Origin: Omphiscola glabra
Lineage: Eukaryota; Mollusca; Gastropoda; Lymnaeidae
Assembly (NCBI GenBank): GCA_964017045.1
Contig: OZ024809.1
Coordinates: forward strand, 28,682,618 to 28,746,617
DNA length: 64,000 nucleotides
Reading direction: 5' to 3'
The notes under the pieces were generated by a model. The model was not told where the DNA came from. It saw nothing but the letters and a program-made list of their open reading frames with translations, and ran no database searches. Shown piece by piece: positions 24,160 to 35,746 of this stretch; positions within the stretch are counted from its first letter, which is position 1, and the number at the start of each line of letters is the position of its first letter. A program made the translations under genes and the position numbers.

Positions 24160-24545
24160 GGGTGCTGGGTGGCAGAGGGGTCTAAACTCAGCAAATTTCA
24201 AGTTCTTTTGGTTCAAAGCCCAGTCAAGCAAAAACACCACCAGCACCCAGGGTGGCTGGCACTCGTTAACCGTGGACGGCAACTCATCTAAGAGAAGGAA
24301 ACTCTGAATTCAAACCTGGAGATGGAGTCCCGTAAGTGGATAACATTGATACAGTGAAACATTCCGACAACTCCCGCCAAGCTGTATCATCCACATATGT
24401 TCCCATGGGTATCCAGCGGCGTGGAGAGAGTTGATTTGTTGTAGGTAATCAGCTTATAATCCTAGAAGAATAATCCCAATCCTTGTGGAATTTGCCCTGC
24501 TAAGTCTACACCATCGCCGATTTTTTACAGACGGATCCATGCAAA
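24160..24545 (+). mobile_element. tRNA-headed SINE
   Basis: The head GGGTGCTGGGTGGCAGAGG and the downstream GGTTCAAAGCCC resemble RNA polymerase III box A and box B of a tRNA-derived SINE. The body (GGCAACTCATCT, GAATTCAAACCTGGAGATG, GAGTCCCGTA, CATCCACAT, GTCTACACCATCG) recurs at 40255-40545. Minus-strand relatives are at 52746-53020 and 53205-53395. Confidence 0.7.
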
Positions 24546-24639
24546 ATATATATATATCCCTTTTTAATTTATATATTTATGTGGTGTTCATATATATATA
24601 TTTATGGGGTTTCTGAAGCCCTTTGGGCCTCGTGTCCGG

Positions 24640-25075
24640 TTAGAATTCCGTTTTTAGGTGGGATCCCGATCTCATTAGGATACCGTTCTCTGTGAATCAA
24701 GTTTTCCGGTGGGATTTTGTTGCCAGTAGGTATATAAAGGGTATGTTCAAAGAAAGTTCCCATTAAAAAGAATATAAATGAAATAGAACTAAACTAACAT
24801 TTCAATGAGATTTTTAGATACCATTATATCCCCAGTAGAACAATCTAGAGCTTTCTGGAACTTTCTAGATACAAATAAAATCCTCATCGAACCGTTTAAA
24901 GGCGACTATTCTAAGTAATTATATTTCGAATACGCAAATTTATACAACTAATAGCAGAACTATAACTATAATACACTTAATTTGAAAAAATGGCCCCCAT
25001 CAGCGTCCCATTACATAATAGTACCGAATTAGTTTTGAGGGAGATGGGGGCCCTATAAAATATTATTCAGATAAA
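24640..25075 (-). repeat. Dispersed repeat, inverted partner of 6536-6905
   Basis: Starts with GGTGGGATCCCGATCTCAT and continues with AACATTTCAATGAGATTT, CTAGAGCTTTCTGGAAC and GGGGGCCCTATAAAAT. It matches the reverse complement of the element beside the GGGATCCC block at 7 kb. Confidence 0.6.
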
Positions 25076-26436
25076 TTATGGAGTTAAAACTAAAAAAAAA
25101 TGTATCCCATTCATATCTATTTAAAAATGCAATATATATAGCTTTTTAAAATTATCGAACTTTCTGGAGAAAGTTCAAGGTTGGATATTCTTAGTTTTAA
25201 ATCCTCCATACATCAATAACGACTAAGGAGAGTATCGCTAACGAGCCTGGCATAGATCGATCAATTCACACAGAACCTAGAGTGTTTTCTAAGCCTATTA
25301 ATATGTAGATAGCTTATAAAAAGTAACATGAAATTGGGTCCCAGGCCCCAGAGGAATTGATATTATGATTATATAACCATATTGTATTTGAATATGGATA
25401 ATTAAGTGTAGGTGTACTATATTTAGTCTAGAAACATCCATTGATGTAGGTGCATTTGTTGGTAATTTCATTCAAATAGCTCATATTAAGGAAAAAAATA
25501 ACTCGCGGCCCCCGGCCCCAAATGGAATGTTATTAAAAGTTCATAAGCCCCAAAGAGTTCATTCTGGATAATGATTGATATATGTACCAAGTTTGGTAAT
25601 TTTCCATCAATCCATGTAAAAGCCTTTGTGGAACAAACAAATCCACGAACAAGCCAAGAAAAAAATTCACAAACTTCTATATACTTTCATTTAAAAAAAT
25701 AAAAAAAAAAAAAATATCATAAATGAAAATATATAAAAGTGAATATATATATATATGTGTGTGTGTGTGTTGTTCATTTATATAAATGCGTTGTTAATAT
25801 ATTTGTAAATGTCTTTCTTATATACCTATGTGTCAAAAAAATATTTAAACAAAATGGGAGATTCTGAATGCCATATAATTTGTGGAAATATATCGAAAGT
25901 TTCAATTAACATCGAAATAACAATTAAAGACCTTAGTGCTAAAAGTACTTAAGTCACAAAATGCACATTTTGAGATAATCAAGTTCAAATATACTCTTCG
26001 TCTATAAAATGTTGACTATTTTCATTTTTTGTCTTGTTTAATTAAGGGCCTAATGCACATTTTAATGTCTTCAAATGTCTGCAGTACACTTGGCTAAACT
26101 GGATAAGAAAAGATCACAGTTTAGATTGATTTTGACAAAAATGTGACTTAAGTACTTTTAGCACTGAGGTCTTCATTACATCATTGATGTTACTTTAAAA
26201 TCTTAAGCTCCTTAAATTAAATCATCATCAGATGTCAACGACATTACAAATCAATATGACAGATTGGTAGAAATCACGTGTTGACCTTTGAAATTTGACC
26301 ACCCAAACCCCCCCCCCCCCCACACACACACATATTTTATAATAATTGGTCAATAAAACGTTACTTTAAAGTTTCAAAATGCAAATCTCGACAAACTTCT
26401 GCCAAACAAGACAACTATATATATATATATATATAA
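25076..26436. other. Gene-free AT-rich stretch with simple repeats
   Basis: Contains (AT)n and (TG)n near 25745, a C run with (CA)n near 26310 and (AT)n near 26415. No gene recognised. Confidence 0.4.
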
Positions 26437-26612
26437 CAGACTTTCTGTAATTTCATTGACTAGTCCATATATTTCCTCTGTAGAGAAACAACTGGCTTTT
26501 GATTTCGTTTACAGAACTACGTCCACATGCGTACAATTCATCTACAAAAACGACCAAGTGAACGGACAGAACACATTCAGGGCAACGTGTTATTTCAAAT
26601 TTCCTTTCAGCT
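26437..26612 (-). pseudogene. Duplicated fragment of the BTB-Kelch copy 2 gene
   Basis: About 175 bp closely matches 27767-27940, the Kelch-region codons around HLVVFDNELYACGRSSVNE of copy 2. It shares long identical blocks such as GAAACAACTGGCTTTTGATT and GAACGGACAGAACACATTC. It sits on the same strand, about 0.7 kb beyond the end of copy 2. It is too short to be a gene and its frame is broken. Confidence 0.85.
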
Positions 26613-27161
26613 GTCAAACATTGTTTAGATTATTATTCCTAAAATTTGCATTAATCTCAACACTATCTGTTGTCGCTGAAATCGTTTCTTCCAATGATGT
26701 AGCAGTACTCTGTTCGTAAGTTTTGAACGGTTTAAACAAAGTTTGCATTTTGATTTATCTTTAATTTATTATTATTTTTTTTTATATTTTTTTTTTTTTG
26801 GATTCATTTTTAAAAAAAAAATTATTTGGAACAAAGCAAATTTAGACTATACCAAAATTCAATTATATCGGCGTAAATGGGTTAAAATCATAATTTTTGT
26901 TAAAAAAAAAAGGATTGTAAATTATTAATACAGATTGAAAAGACTTTTTAAGGTTATAAAATAAATATACAAAGACACAATCAAGTATTTATCAAGTTTC
27001 TGTAGTCATAACATTTGTATACATTTCTAAACATACAAAATATTTTTTTAAATGTAAACAAAAATTAATTTATAAAGACAAGGGAAAAAAACACAATAAT
27101 ATACTCCTTAGTAATTTATGTCACCTGATCCAAGAATATTCACCAATTTCTTCGCCCATCT
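26613..27161. other. AT-rich 3' flank of BTB-Kelch copy 2
   Basis: Long A and T runs. Nothing else seen. Confidence 0.4.
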
Positions 27162-29165
27162 CTATTCAGCAGGTTTGATGACACAACTCTTGGCTAATAT
27201 TACAGGGAGAAAATTAGAACAAGCGCCGTTACTACCCCAATAATATAAACAATACGGAAAGTCAGGCACATCCAATTCTGTAACGTCGGGATAGTTATCA
27301 GGATGACCTCCAAATAAAGTTAGCCGATCCCTGTAAAGCACAGCGCCTTGTAAAACTTTATCGGCTGTCCATAGTTTTCCAATAAAATGAAATGACACAA
27401 GTCTATTTTTGGCCTTCACCAATTTCCACACATTTCCACTTCTTTGTATGATGTAGTTGTTCTTATCATCTTGAAAACTGGTCAAATGTTTGGCTGGCCC
27501 GTCAAGATTGTCTAGTCTTGTCCGGATCTTACCAGTTAAGTCCAAACAATGAACAGCTGTTTCTTCAATACCTTCAACAGTCTCTGCATAAAACACAAGT
27601 AATTGGCTGTCATATATCAGGGCATATTCAAACGTCCCATTTTCAGGAAGCGGGGCAAAATTGTCTCGAAATGTAAAACTTTCTTTTGGAATCATTGAAG
27701 AAATTGTTTTGCTATCGATATTAAACACTAAGATTTTATTTTCATAAGAGAGAAGAAATAACCGACTTCCTGTTATTTCATTGACTTTAGTCCATACATT
27801 TCCTCTGAACAGAAACAACTGGCTTTTGATTTCGTTTACAGAACTACGTCCACATGCATACAATTCATTGTCAAACACGACCAAGTGAACGGACAGAACA
27901 CATTCAGGGCAGCGTGTTAATTCAAATTTCATTTCATTTAGCGAGAAAACCCTGAATATTCCTTTGCCATAACAGGCAACTCCAAAGTTGCCAAATTCAC
28001 TACAGTCTCTGTGTAAGGCAGCTTTTGACCAATACCCATTTCTATATTTCTCAGTGTGATAAATGACTGCATTAAAAATGATGTCTTTGGCTCTGTGGTT
28101 ACTGTTAATCAAGTGATGTTTGTAGAGACCATCGAGAAATGTTGCCCTGGCGAGACAGGTTCTCGCAGCTTTCAACAGTGATGTTAACTTAGACAGTCTT
28201 TCTTCAAATACTTTGTTGACGGTTTTTTCTTGATATTTAAGAGGGATATTTTTCGTTGTGTCATCCAGCGCTTGAGCAGCTGGGGTGTCGGTTTTACCGA
28301 TAGATTTGTCTATAGGTATCTCTTTACTAAAACCATTTGTTGGGTGGTCTTTGGCTTGAAAAAGCTGATGCTGGCAAAGTCCTTTATCGATATCAATCTC
28401 ACTAGTGCAACAGTCAATGGGGAGATCAGATGTGGCAGTTAATTCCCTGTCGTCGAATGTGTTATTTTTTAAAACCATCTTGGGCTATCACCTCACTATT
28501 TTTTCGAAAATCTTCAGTATATTTTCTTAAATTATTTTGATTTTCCTCCACTTCCAACTTTTCAATGTCAGGATATTCTATCCATTCCATGATTGCAAGA
28601 CTTGATCTTCAGATTCTACCACAAGCTTGTGATCACTTACCAAATCAAAAACTTCCTCATACGAAAGCTCAAGAAATGTTTTCATCTTTCTGACCTTCAC
28701 GAAATGTAACAACATAAATGTTTCGATGGCCTGTAATACCTGACAAGAATCAATGAGCTTAGCATTTCTGTAGACTTCTTCAAAATTGTCTAATGACAAC
28801 ATCGTAACTACCACCTTTTCACACAATTCAATCATGAAGTCAATCTGTAACTGATTTGATGCATGCCAGATGGCTATGGCATTATCTTCAGTTATGACAT
28901 CACTGGCAGTGTACAGGGCCTCTAGGATTAGTTTGAATGTTTCACAAGACATACCCTGCAAAGTGGCACGGCCATCCGTCACCTCCTTCATACCTGACCG
29001 GAATAGTCCGCAGAAAAATTCAGAGCATGACGCGAGAATGAAGCGATGGCATTTGACTTCAGTGTTATCGATTTCAACGATAAAACCTTCGAGTTCATGT
29101 CGTGTAAAGAATTTGTTAATCGATTCGCTCACCCCGAGTGCGATATCAATATTCATGGTCGTCAT
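27162..29165 (-). pseudogene. BTB-BACK-Kelch protein gene, copy 2 (two frame breaks)
   Basis: The first open segment (29165-28578) encodes a BTB domain (HRFILASCSEFFCGLFRSGM) and the start of BACK. Four bases are missing near 28592 relative to copy 1, which gives a stop after LQSWNG; the next frame carries the expected MEWIEYPDIEKLEVEE. A second break, explained by one base in the A6 run near 28468, returns to the frame of the second open segment (28478-27162). That segment encodes the end of BACK (LLKAARTCLARATF, IIFNAVIYHT) and a Kelch-like C-terminus ending VIKPAE. Probably a pseudogene, though two assembly errors are possible. A CCCCTTTAG acceptor sits in the 5'UTR, as in copy 1. Copy 3, 6.6 kb away, is the intact relative. 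Confidence 0.8.
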
Positions 29166-29169
29166 GGTG

Positions 29170-29789
29170 ATGGTTTGGTTACCACTAAAGGGGAAAAAGA
29201 AGAAAACACATCAAAGAAAGTTAATATTTGAACACATGAACTTGGAAAAAAATATAACTTTGATATAGGTAAATGAACAAATAATGTTATTCAAAAGGTA
29301 AGAAATTGTATGTAAATATGTAATAAATAGGCTATATGCTAAGTCAATATATTTATAGTGAATAATTCTCCACCATCATTTGAAATGTTATCGAAGATTT
29401 TCTGAAAGTTAAGGACTTTAATGTATACTGTGATTGCGTGCTGTTTAGAGAGTATATGTGTTGCATTATCTATTATGCTTAGTATTGTGTGACGTATTTT
29501 AAGGGGAGGGGAAATGAAGTATTATTTTTGTGTAGTGTGTTGTGATTGTAAAGGCAGCAGTTGACGATGTAGTTGTTTTAATAAAGATACTTTATTCTGT
29601 GAAGCATTGGTTTGCGAAGTTAATACAAAAATCCCTAGTAAAACAAAGCTTACGAACCGTTGGTAAGAACGGGTTCGTAACACTGACCTACCCTTTCTCC
29701 AAGAAACACTCTGTAAAAAATGAGCATATTTTGACCACTGGAAGTGAACGTACATAGCTAAGACGTTAAGGGAATTTACGAACTTCTCG
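29170..29789. other. Upstream flank of BTB copy 2
   Basis: No supported gene. Frames at 29522-29839 and 29542-29757 have no recognisable domain. Confidence 0.35.
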
Positions 29790-30350
29790 TTATTATAGGA
29801 CTTACCTCTACATCTCGTTATCATGGGACTGACATCCACATCTCGTTATCATAGGACTGACCTCCACATCTCGTTATCATGGGACTGACATCCACATCTC
29901 GTTTTCATAGGACTGACCTCCACATCTCGTTATCATAGGACTGACATCCACATCTCGTTATCATAGTACTGACATCCACATCTTGTTTTCATAGGAATGA
30001 CCTCAAAATCTCGTTATGATAGGAGTGACCTCCACATCTCATTATTATAGGACTGACCTCCAAATCTCATTTTCATAGGAATGACCTCCACATCTCTTTA
30101 TCAAAGGACTGACCTCCACATCTTATTATCATAGGACTGACCGCCATATCTCTTTATCATAGGCCTGTTTTCCACCTCTCATTATCATGGGAGTGAACTA
30201 AAAATCTCGTTATCATAGGACTGACCTCAACATCTCGTTATCATAGGACTGACCTCCACATCTTCTTATCATAGGAGAGACCTCCATATCTCGTTATCAT
30301 ATGACTGACCTCCACATCTTATTATCATAGGACTGACCTCCACATTTTGC
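29790..30350 (+). repeat. Minisatellite, 28-bp unit
   Basis: About 20 copies of TCGTTATCATAGGACTGACC plus TCCACATC, with substitutions such as GGGACTGACATCC. Confidence 0.95.
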
Positions 30351-30739
30351 TTACAATCTTCTGTTTCTTTAGACATATCAGTGGATTCCTATCCAGATTT
30401 ATCACATGTCGACCAGTTAAGTCTTGTACTTAGATTCTTTAAGAATGGACAACATTTTGAATCCACAGATACACTAAAAGTACAGGAAGATTTCAAGTCA
30501 TCAACAGTATGAGCGTTGACCATTTCATACATTTACTAAGTCAGTTCTTTGCAGGTGGTTTTCACAGGTTTGCCCATATTTTCATATTAGGAAACGTGAA
30601 ATGTTAAATAAGGATCACGCTGAGTGATGTACTCTTTTAGGTTGAACCCCGTATGTTAAATGAGTCAGCTTTGCAGGTGTGGACAACATATTCGTAGTCT
30701 TCTGTTTTTTCGGTTTTGATAATTTTCGTTTTTTTAAAC

Positions 30740-31074
30740 CCGGGGTGGGAAAACTTTTTGTGCGCAGTGCCACATTGACAATCGTAAGGCTATTGGGGGG
30801 GGGGGGGCGCATCTACAGTGTGTCCAATTTTTACATGTTGATGAACATTTCTATATATTTCAATGGATGAATTCGCATTTAAGAACTACATGACAAAAGT
30901 CAAGGACTGTTTAAAAAATATTGACATTAGAAAGAAAGTTGATCCAAAAAAATATTAAAACAATCATAACGGAATGCAACAAAATAACTTAAAAACAAAG
31001 TACTTTTAAAAATTTCTAAATGACTTCGAGAGCCGCATTATATCATTTGCAGGGCCGCAATTTGCCCACGCCTG
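30740..31074. mobile_element. Old hAT-type non-autonomous element
   Basis: Left end CCGGGGTGGGAAAACTTTTT and right end TTTGCCCACGCCTG are diverged inverted repeats of the CAGGGGTGGGCAAACTTTTT type. Flanks TTTTAAAC and TTCTAAAA agree at 6 of 8 positions, as in a decayed 8-bp duplication. Confidence 0.6.
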
Positions 31075-31290
31075 TTCTAAAACCACTGAATTGAATCCGC
31101 TTGATGTTGCTTTGTTATAGCGCTAAAAAAATTTTTTTAATGAGTTTCAACACATGGCATTCTTCTTTTTTGTTTTGTTAAATCAATATGAGGAAAATAA
31201 AACTAGTTTTAGAGATTTGTCTGCATTTAAAAAAAAAAAAAAAATGTATATTGTTATTATTATTTTGGTAAATGGTGTTTATCGTTTCAG

Positions 31291-31410
31291 TCACGGAAGC
31301 AGCAATCGATCATCGGCCCTTAGGACAGCTCTTGTGGTAAAAAGCCTTGAGATTTTCTGTGTAATTTTCTGGAGCCCCGTTTCTCGTGTTGCCCTAATAG
31401 CACGCATGAC
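31291..31410 (+). pseudogene. Degraded duplicate of the exon-like segment at 33186
   Basis: After a TTTATCGTTTCAG acceptor it shares CATCGGCCCTTAGGACAGCT with 33186-33298 and is alignable to the end, but it has stops in the corresponding frame. Confidence 0.5.
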
Positions 31411-32569
31411 TGACGCGGTGTGTAGGAAATTAATTATGGGAAGGACATTGGAAAAGAACTACACTGTTAACACTTCGGGTCCTAGACGTCCTTGCGGGGA
31501 GCACGAACTGCTGTGTAATGGTTTCAGTTTGAAACTGAAACTGCCGATGAAGAGTTTTTTAGAATTGTTCGCCACGCCTACGATACCGTTGCACCATATA
31601 TAGCCGCCCAGTGCGTGTCAAAGTGCATTGATCCATATCAACACATACTCTTCAACAAAAGCTCTGCCAAGCCATTTTGCCCTCATCGACCTCATACTGC
31701 TGTGAGTGCACTCGACACATAGCAATTCTCAACACGTCTTTGTCGACGACCATTATGACTATTTTTTACTCTTTAACAATACTAAGTAGCCTTTTAAGTT
31801 GCATTTCTAAATTTGTTTGTCTAGAAAAGATGCTGACAAAATTTGTTTGGCCACCACCCCTGCCTTTAAACCAATCATGAATCATTCATGCTCAGTGCCA
31901 ATCCCCCCCCCCCCACCCTGGTTTAAAAAGAAACAGCAGACAGCTTGGTTATTATTAAATTAAGTTAAAAAAATAAATACAGCTTTTATTTAAATCTAGG
32001 TACATGCGATGGGCAACAATAAAAATCGTATCTTTGAAGACAGTAAGATTTATCTTATCCTTAAGACAATGACGCAGTGAATGTGAAGAGTTTCACTCTT
32101 AAAAAACAACTACAATTTGTTTAATAGTTGTTGCATTCGATTAAAAAGACGGTGTATAGCTTTTAAACAATTCCTTTAATAATGAAATTAGTTGGTTATT
32201 TATTTTTAAAATTTTTAATTATAGAACTTATTTCACTAAAATAAAGGATTACTGCCTAATATCGTACCATAATAAATGTAGGAGTGCATTCAAGCTGTGT
32301 GAATGACATAGGAGAACAGTGTATGTCCTGTCATTTGATTGATGCTTAAACATAACTTGTTCTACTATTTCATTAATATAGTACCAGGGGCCTAAAACTT
32401 ATTGAGCTTAAAATTAAAATTAGACTGTGCCCGTTTAGTTACTTTGAAATATTAAGAAAGTAACACATTTTCTAATATAAAAACTGACGTAGCCTAGTCC
32501 CAAATGAATTTTCCATTTTTTTTAATCAGTGAGAGCAATGGTAGTGATAATAGAGATGTACATAAAATT
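31411..32569. other. Gene-free stretch
   Basis: AT-rich, with a C run at 31905. A palindrome built from GTTTCAGTTT and AAACTGAAAC lies near 31521-31541; it is discussed as a finding. No gene recognised. Confidence 0.35.
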
Positions 32570-32692
32570 ATTTTCGTTGCTACTTCATGGCTGTAGAGTA
32601 CATGTGTTTTCCGATGGTCTAAGGCGACACCTGTGAAAGGATGGTTCGACCCCCAAAGGGGTCGCGACCCACGGGCTGAGAACCGCTGCTTT
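32570..32692 (-). mobile_element. hAT MITE fragment, same family as 56174-56372
   Basis: CCCCCAAAGGGGTCGCGACCC and TGAGAACCGCTG form one end of the family, inverted relative to the copy at 56.2 kb. The other end is missing. Confidence 0.6.
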
Positions 32693-33185
32693 AAGCTGTT
32701 TTTTTCTACACTTTAATCAACATTTAAAGAGGAGGTATCAAAAGCGAAAAGGTGAATGTGAGATGATGAGACCTCCAGGCAGTAGATGGACCAGCTTGTG
32801 TTTGTGACACCGAGGATTTCAAGGGGATGTGTCAGTTTCTGATCATGACAAACTGTTGTTTTTGTATCGTCATGGGTGTAAGATGGTTAGGAACTTGAGT
32901 GAAGGAACTAATTCGCTTGGAATATATACTATACCGCAGACTTCTCCTGTTTCTGTTTTTGATAATTTTCGTTAGTCTTTAGACGTGGTTTAACACTTAA
33001 TTTAACCCGCGCGTTCTAACTGGTTCTTGTGGGTTATATAAATATGGTGTAAAGATTAAACAGGTCATTGTTTCTTTTAAGCGACAAGTGGACATTTTTT
33101 TTAAAAAGTTGGTCCCGTTTAAAAACTCCAAGCTTGTGATTCGTGTTATTATATTAATGTTGTTAACTGCCACTTATCTACTCAG

Positions 33186-33298
33186 TCCAAGAAGCAACGC
33201 TGCGTCATCGGCCCTTAGGACAGCTCTTGTGTTCAACAAGTGTTGATAGTTTCTGTGCTATTTGTGGGGCCACCGTTATCGTGGTGCACCACATGACG
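33186..33298 (+). CDS. Exon-like segment of an unidentified gene
   Basis: Bounded by TTATCTACTCAG and ACG/GTGAGG, the 113-nt segment is open in one frame: QEATLRHRPLGQLLCSTSVD then SFCAICGATVIVVHHMT. It enters in phase 1 and leaves in phase 0. A stop-containing relative lies at 31291. I do not recognise the family, and neighbouring exons were not found. It may be a relic. Confidence 0.3.
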
Positions 33299-33894
33299 GT
33301 GAGGAGGACAGTACACCATTTTGGTTCAGGTAACATAGTTATAGGTCGGCCAAGATTTATGTTACTTTGGGAAATGATATGCATGGAGGTCAATGTTCAT
33401 AGATTCTGGCATCTCGAGATAGAGGGGATTTTCTTTTTTTTTCCCCGAATTTCTGGTCGACGTATGCACATTTTGAGGTTAACGATGGCAGCTCAACAAT
33501 ATCAGAAAATGTGAGTTTGTGTGGGTTTGGGGGGGGGGGGAAGTTAGGTGGGTGAATCATCAATAGGTCAATAGGTTTTGGCATACCAAGACCAACCAAG
33601 AGGTAGAAAACTGAATACAAAATAGAATTTTGAGGATTTTCCGACAGTTTTTATGTCAAATGAGATGGCACTAGTTGATCCGTTGAGACGATTCAGTCGA
33701 GCAGAGTTTTGCCTAATAGAGGCATTCTAGTTGAAACAGCCTAGTAGCAGAAAGAGACTTGTACTATAGGTAGAGAAACAAAGAGATAGTCGACAGCAAG
33801 GTATCGACCTAGTGAAAACTACAGAAGAATTTTTATATTAGTATGACTAATAACTATATTATAAAATTATTATGATTTGTATTACTATTTTTCT
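33299..33894. other. Gene-free stretch
   Basis: G run at 33530. Nothing else recognised. Confidence 0.35.
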
Positions 33895-34420
33895 AAGGCG
33901 TGGTACCCCAGCCTAGGGCTGGGCTCACCACGCTGTACATACTATTTAACAAACATAATAATGAACTTAAAAATTAACATACATTAATTAAATAGAATGA
34001 AACAAATGTGTATTCACTCCACTCATTCTATAACTACTTACATGTCAATCAATACCGGATTCACCTATAAGCTAAATAAGCTACAGCTTAGGGCTCCACA
34101 ATCTGCCAGCTGTATATTTTTATTATATCTTTCACCGCTTCATGTAATTTCAAACGTTATGGGGTCTCTGAACGTTTTATAGTTTAGGGCCTCAGCCAGT
34201 CGAAATTCGGCCCTGATGTCAAGCCATGGAAGGCTCCCTGCAGCATCGTTTATTGGTCAGAGGGGAGAATCAGTCAGGATAGAAGAGTTTAAAGAGATGT
34301 GTTTTGGGTGCAGTTTTGAAGGCTGTGATGGTCGGTATATTGAGGATGTGTATTGGAAGAGAATTCCATTGTTTGGGGGCACGGAAAGAGAAAGCTCGTT
34401 TAAACTAGCCTAGCAGCTGA
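33895..34420 (-). mobile_element. LINE 3' end with reverse-transcriptase ORF tail, nested repeat in its 3'UTR
   Basis: The minus strand from about 34415 reads AFSFRAPKQWNSLPIHIL, then TAFKTAPKTHLFKLFYPD and a stop, the stereotyped C-terminus of CR1/Jockey-like LINE ORF2 (WNSLP..IR....FK..LK.HLF). The 3'UTR ends in the GAGCCCAGCCCTAGGCTGGG hairpin near 33895-33940. A second repeat at about 34060-34205 (TAAGCTACAGCTTAGGGC...TTAGGGCCTCAGCC), also present at 51.3 kb, interrupts the UTR, so it inserted later. Confidence 0.75.
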
Positions 34421-34489
34421 GTTTTTAACCTTATTGTATTTTTTTCTAAAATGTGTTTTGTTGAGAGAGAATTAGAGCACACAATAATT

Positions 34490-34670
34490 CGATGTCATTA
34501 TTCCCACACATCTTTCTGCCACTCAGATTCTGAACCATGGTTGAGCCGAGCTTATTATTCCAACACACCTTTCTGCCACTCAGATTCTGAACCATGGTTT
34601 AGCCGATCTCATTATTCCAACACACCTTTCTGCCACTCAGATTCTGAACCATGGTTGAGCCGAGCTCAAT
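34490..34670 (+). repeat. Tandem repeat, 60-bp unit, 3 copies
   Basis: CATTATTCCAACACACCTTT plus CTGCCACTCAGATTCTGAA and CCATGGTTGAGCCGA, nearly identical in three copies. Confidence 0.92.
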
Positions 34671-35096
34671 CATTTACCGAGAAATTAAACTCTACCAGAA
34701 GTTACAATTGATCTAAGCCTAATCGTAACAAAGGTATATTTATGTTAAGACATTATAGATACATAAAGAAACGGCAAACGTTTTTAAATTTTATTTAAAT
34801 TCTTTAAGACAATAAGCAGAAATCAAAAGTTTTTTTAAAGAACGATTTATCGCATGGAATATTAATGTTAACTAGGAGTATAAAGAAAAAACTCCTAACA
34901 ATAACTGAGAGTGAATCAGAAAAAGGCACAGAACAAAATTGTAGGTAAATAATGATCTTAAGCGGTCTAAAGTAAGAATACATGATCAGGAGAATCAATT
35001 ACAGTTAATACTATTTGAAGCTATTCACATAAGTTAATGAATGCATTAACAGCATGTCCACACATCCCCAGAGTGAAACGCCGCAGCACAACTAAT
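34671..35096. other. Gene-free stretch
   Basis: AT-rich. Nothing recognised. Confidence 0.35.
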
Positions 35097-35360
35097 CAAC
35101 ACACAGATTCGGCAAATTTATTTGTTTTAGACTGCACACAATTCCCTTTTCGTACTATTTTATAATTGCCAGTCCAGCCAACCTTCAAATCCGTAAAGTT
35201 AGTTGAGCATTCTGGTAAGCTCATGTGCAACACACAGATTCGGCAAATTTATTTGTTTTGGACTGCACACAATTCCCTTTTCGTAATATTTTATAATGGC
35301 CAGTCCAGCCAACCTTCAAATCCGTAAAATTAGTTGAGCATTCTGGTAAGCTCATGTGCA
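35097..35360 (+). repeat. 131-bp direct duplication
   Basis: Two nearly identical copies beginning CAACACACAGATTCGGCAA at 35097 and 35228, with the start of a third at about 35359. Confidence 0.92.
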
Positions 35361-35746
35361 ACACACAGCTGTAAATAATAGACAGGCGACACATGATGTA
35401 GAAGTGGTATGTCTTTAAGGATAGCAATCACACATATTTAACTGCACAGGGGCGTGTACAACATACATACGCAAATGAAAGGTATTATCATACTAATGGT
35501 CAAAATTACTTATTAATTAAAATCATCTTTCAGAATATTACTTAAAAAGTGACAGTGTCAAATGTAAAACTGAATGACTGCGCTGAGGATTTTTTAATAA
35601 GAATTTATTTTAACAAGTAACTGCAGCTTAATGAATACAAATATGTGTCAACTGTGTGAATAAATGTATTTATAACATAAGGAATATGCGTATATTTTTA
35701 TTGAATTGATGACTTGTAAAGAAATCGAAATGAGTCAAATTCATAT

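Noticed and set aside
24160..24235. tRNA gene
   Set aside because: Box A/B-like motifs are present, but the cloverleaf is degenerate and followed by the shared SINE body.
28230..28442. Plus-strand frames opposite the BTB-Kelch genes
   Set aside because: They are antisense shadows of well-supported minus-strand coding sequence.
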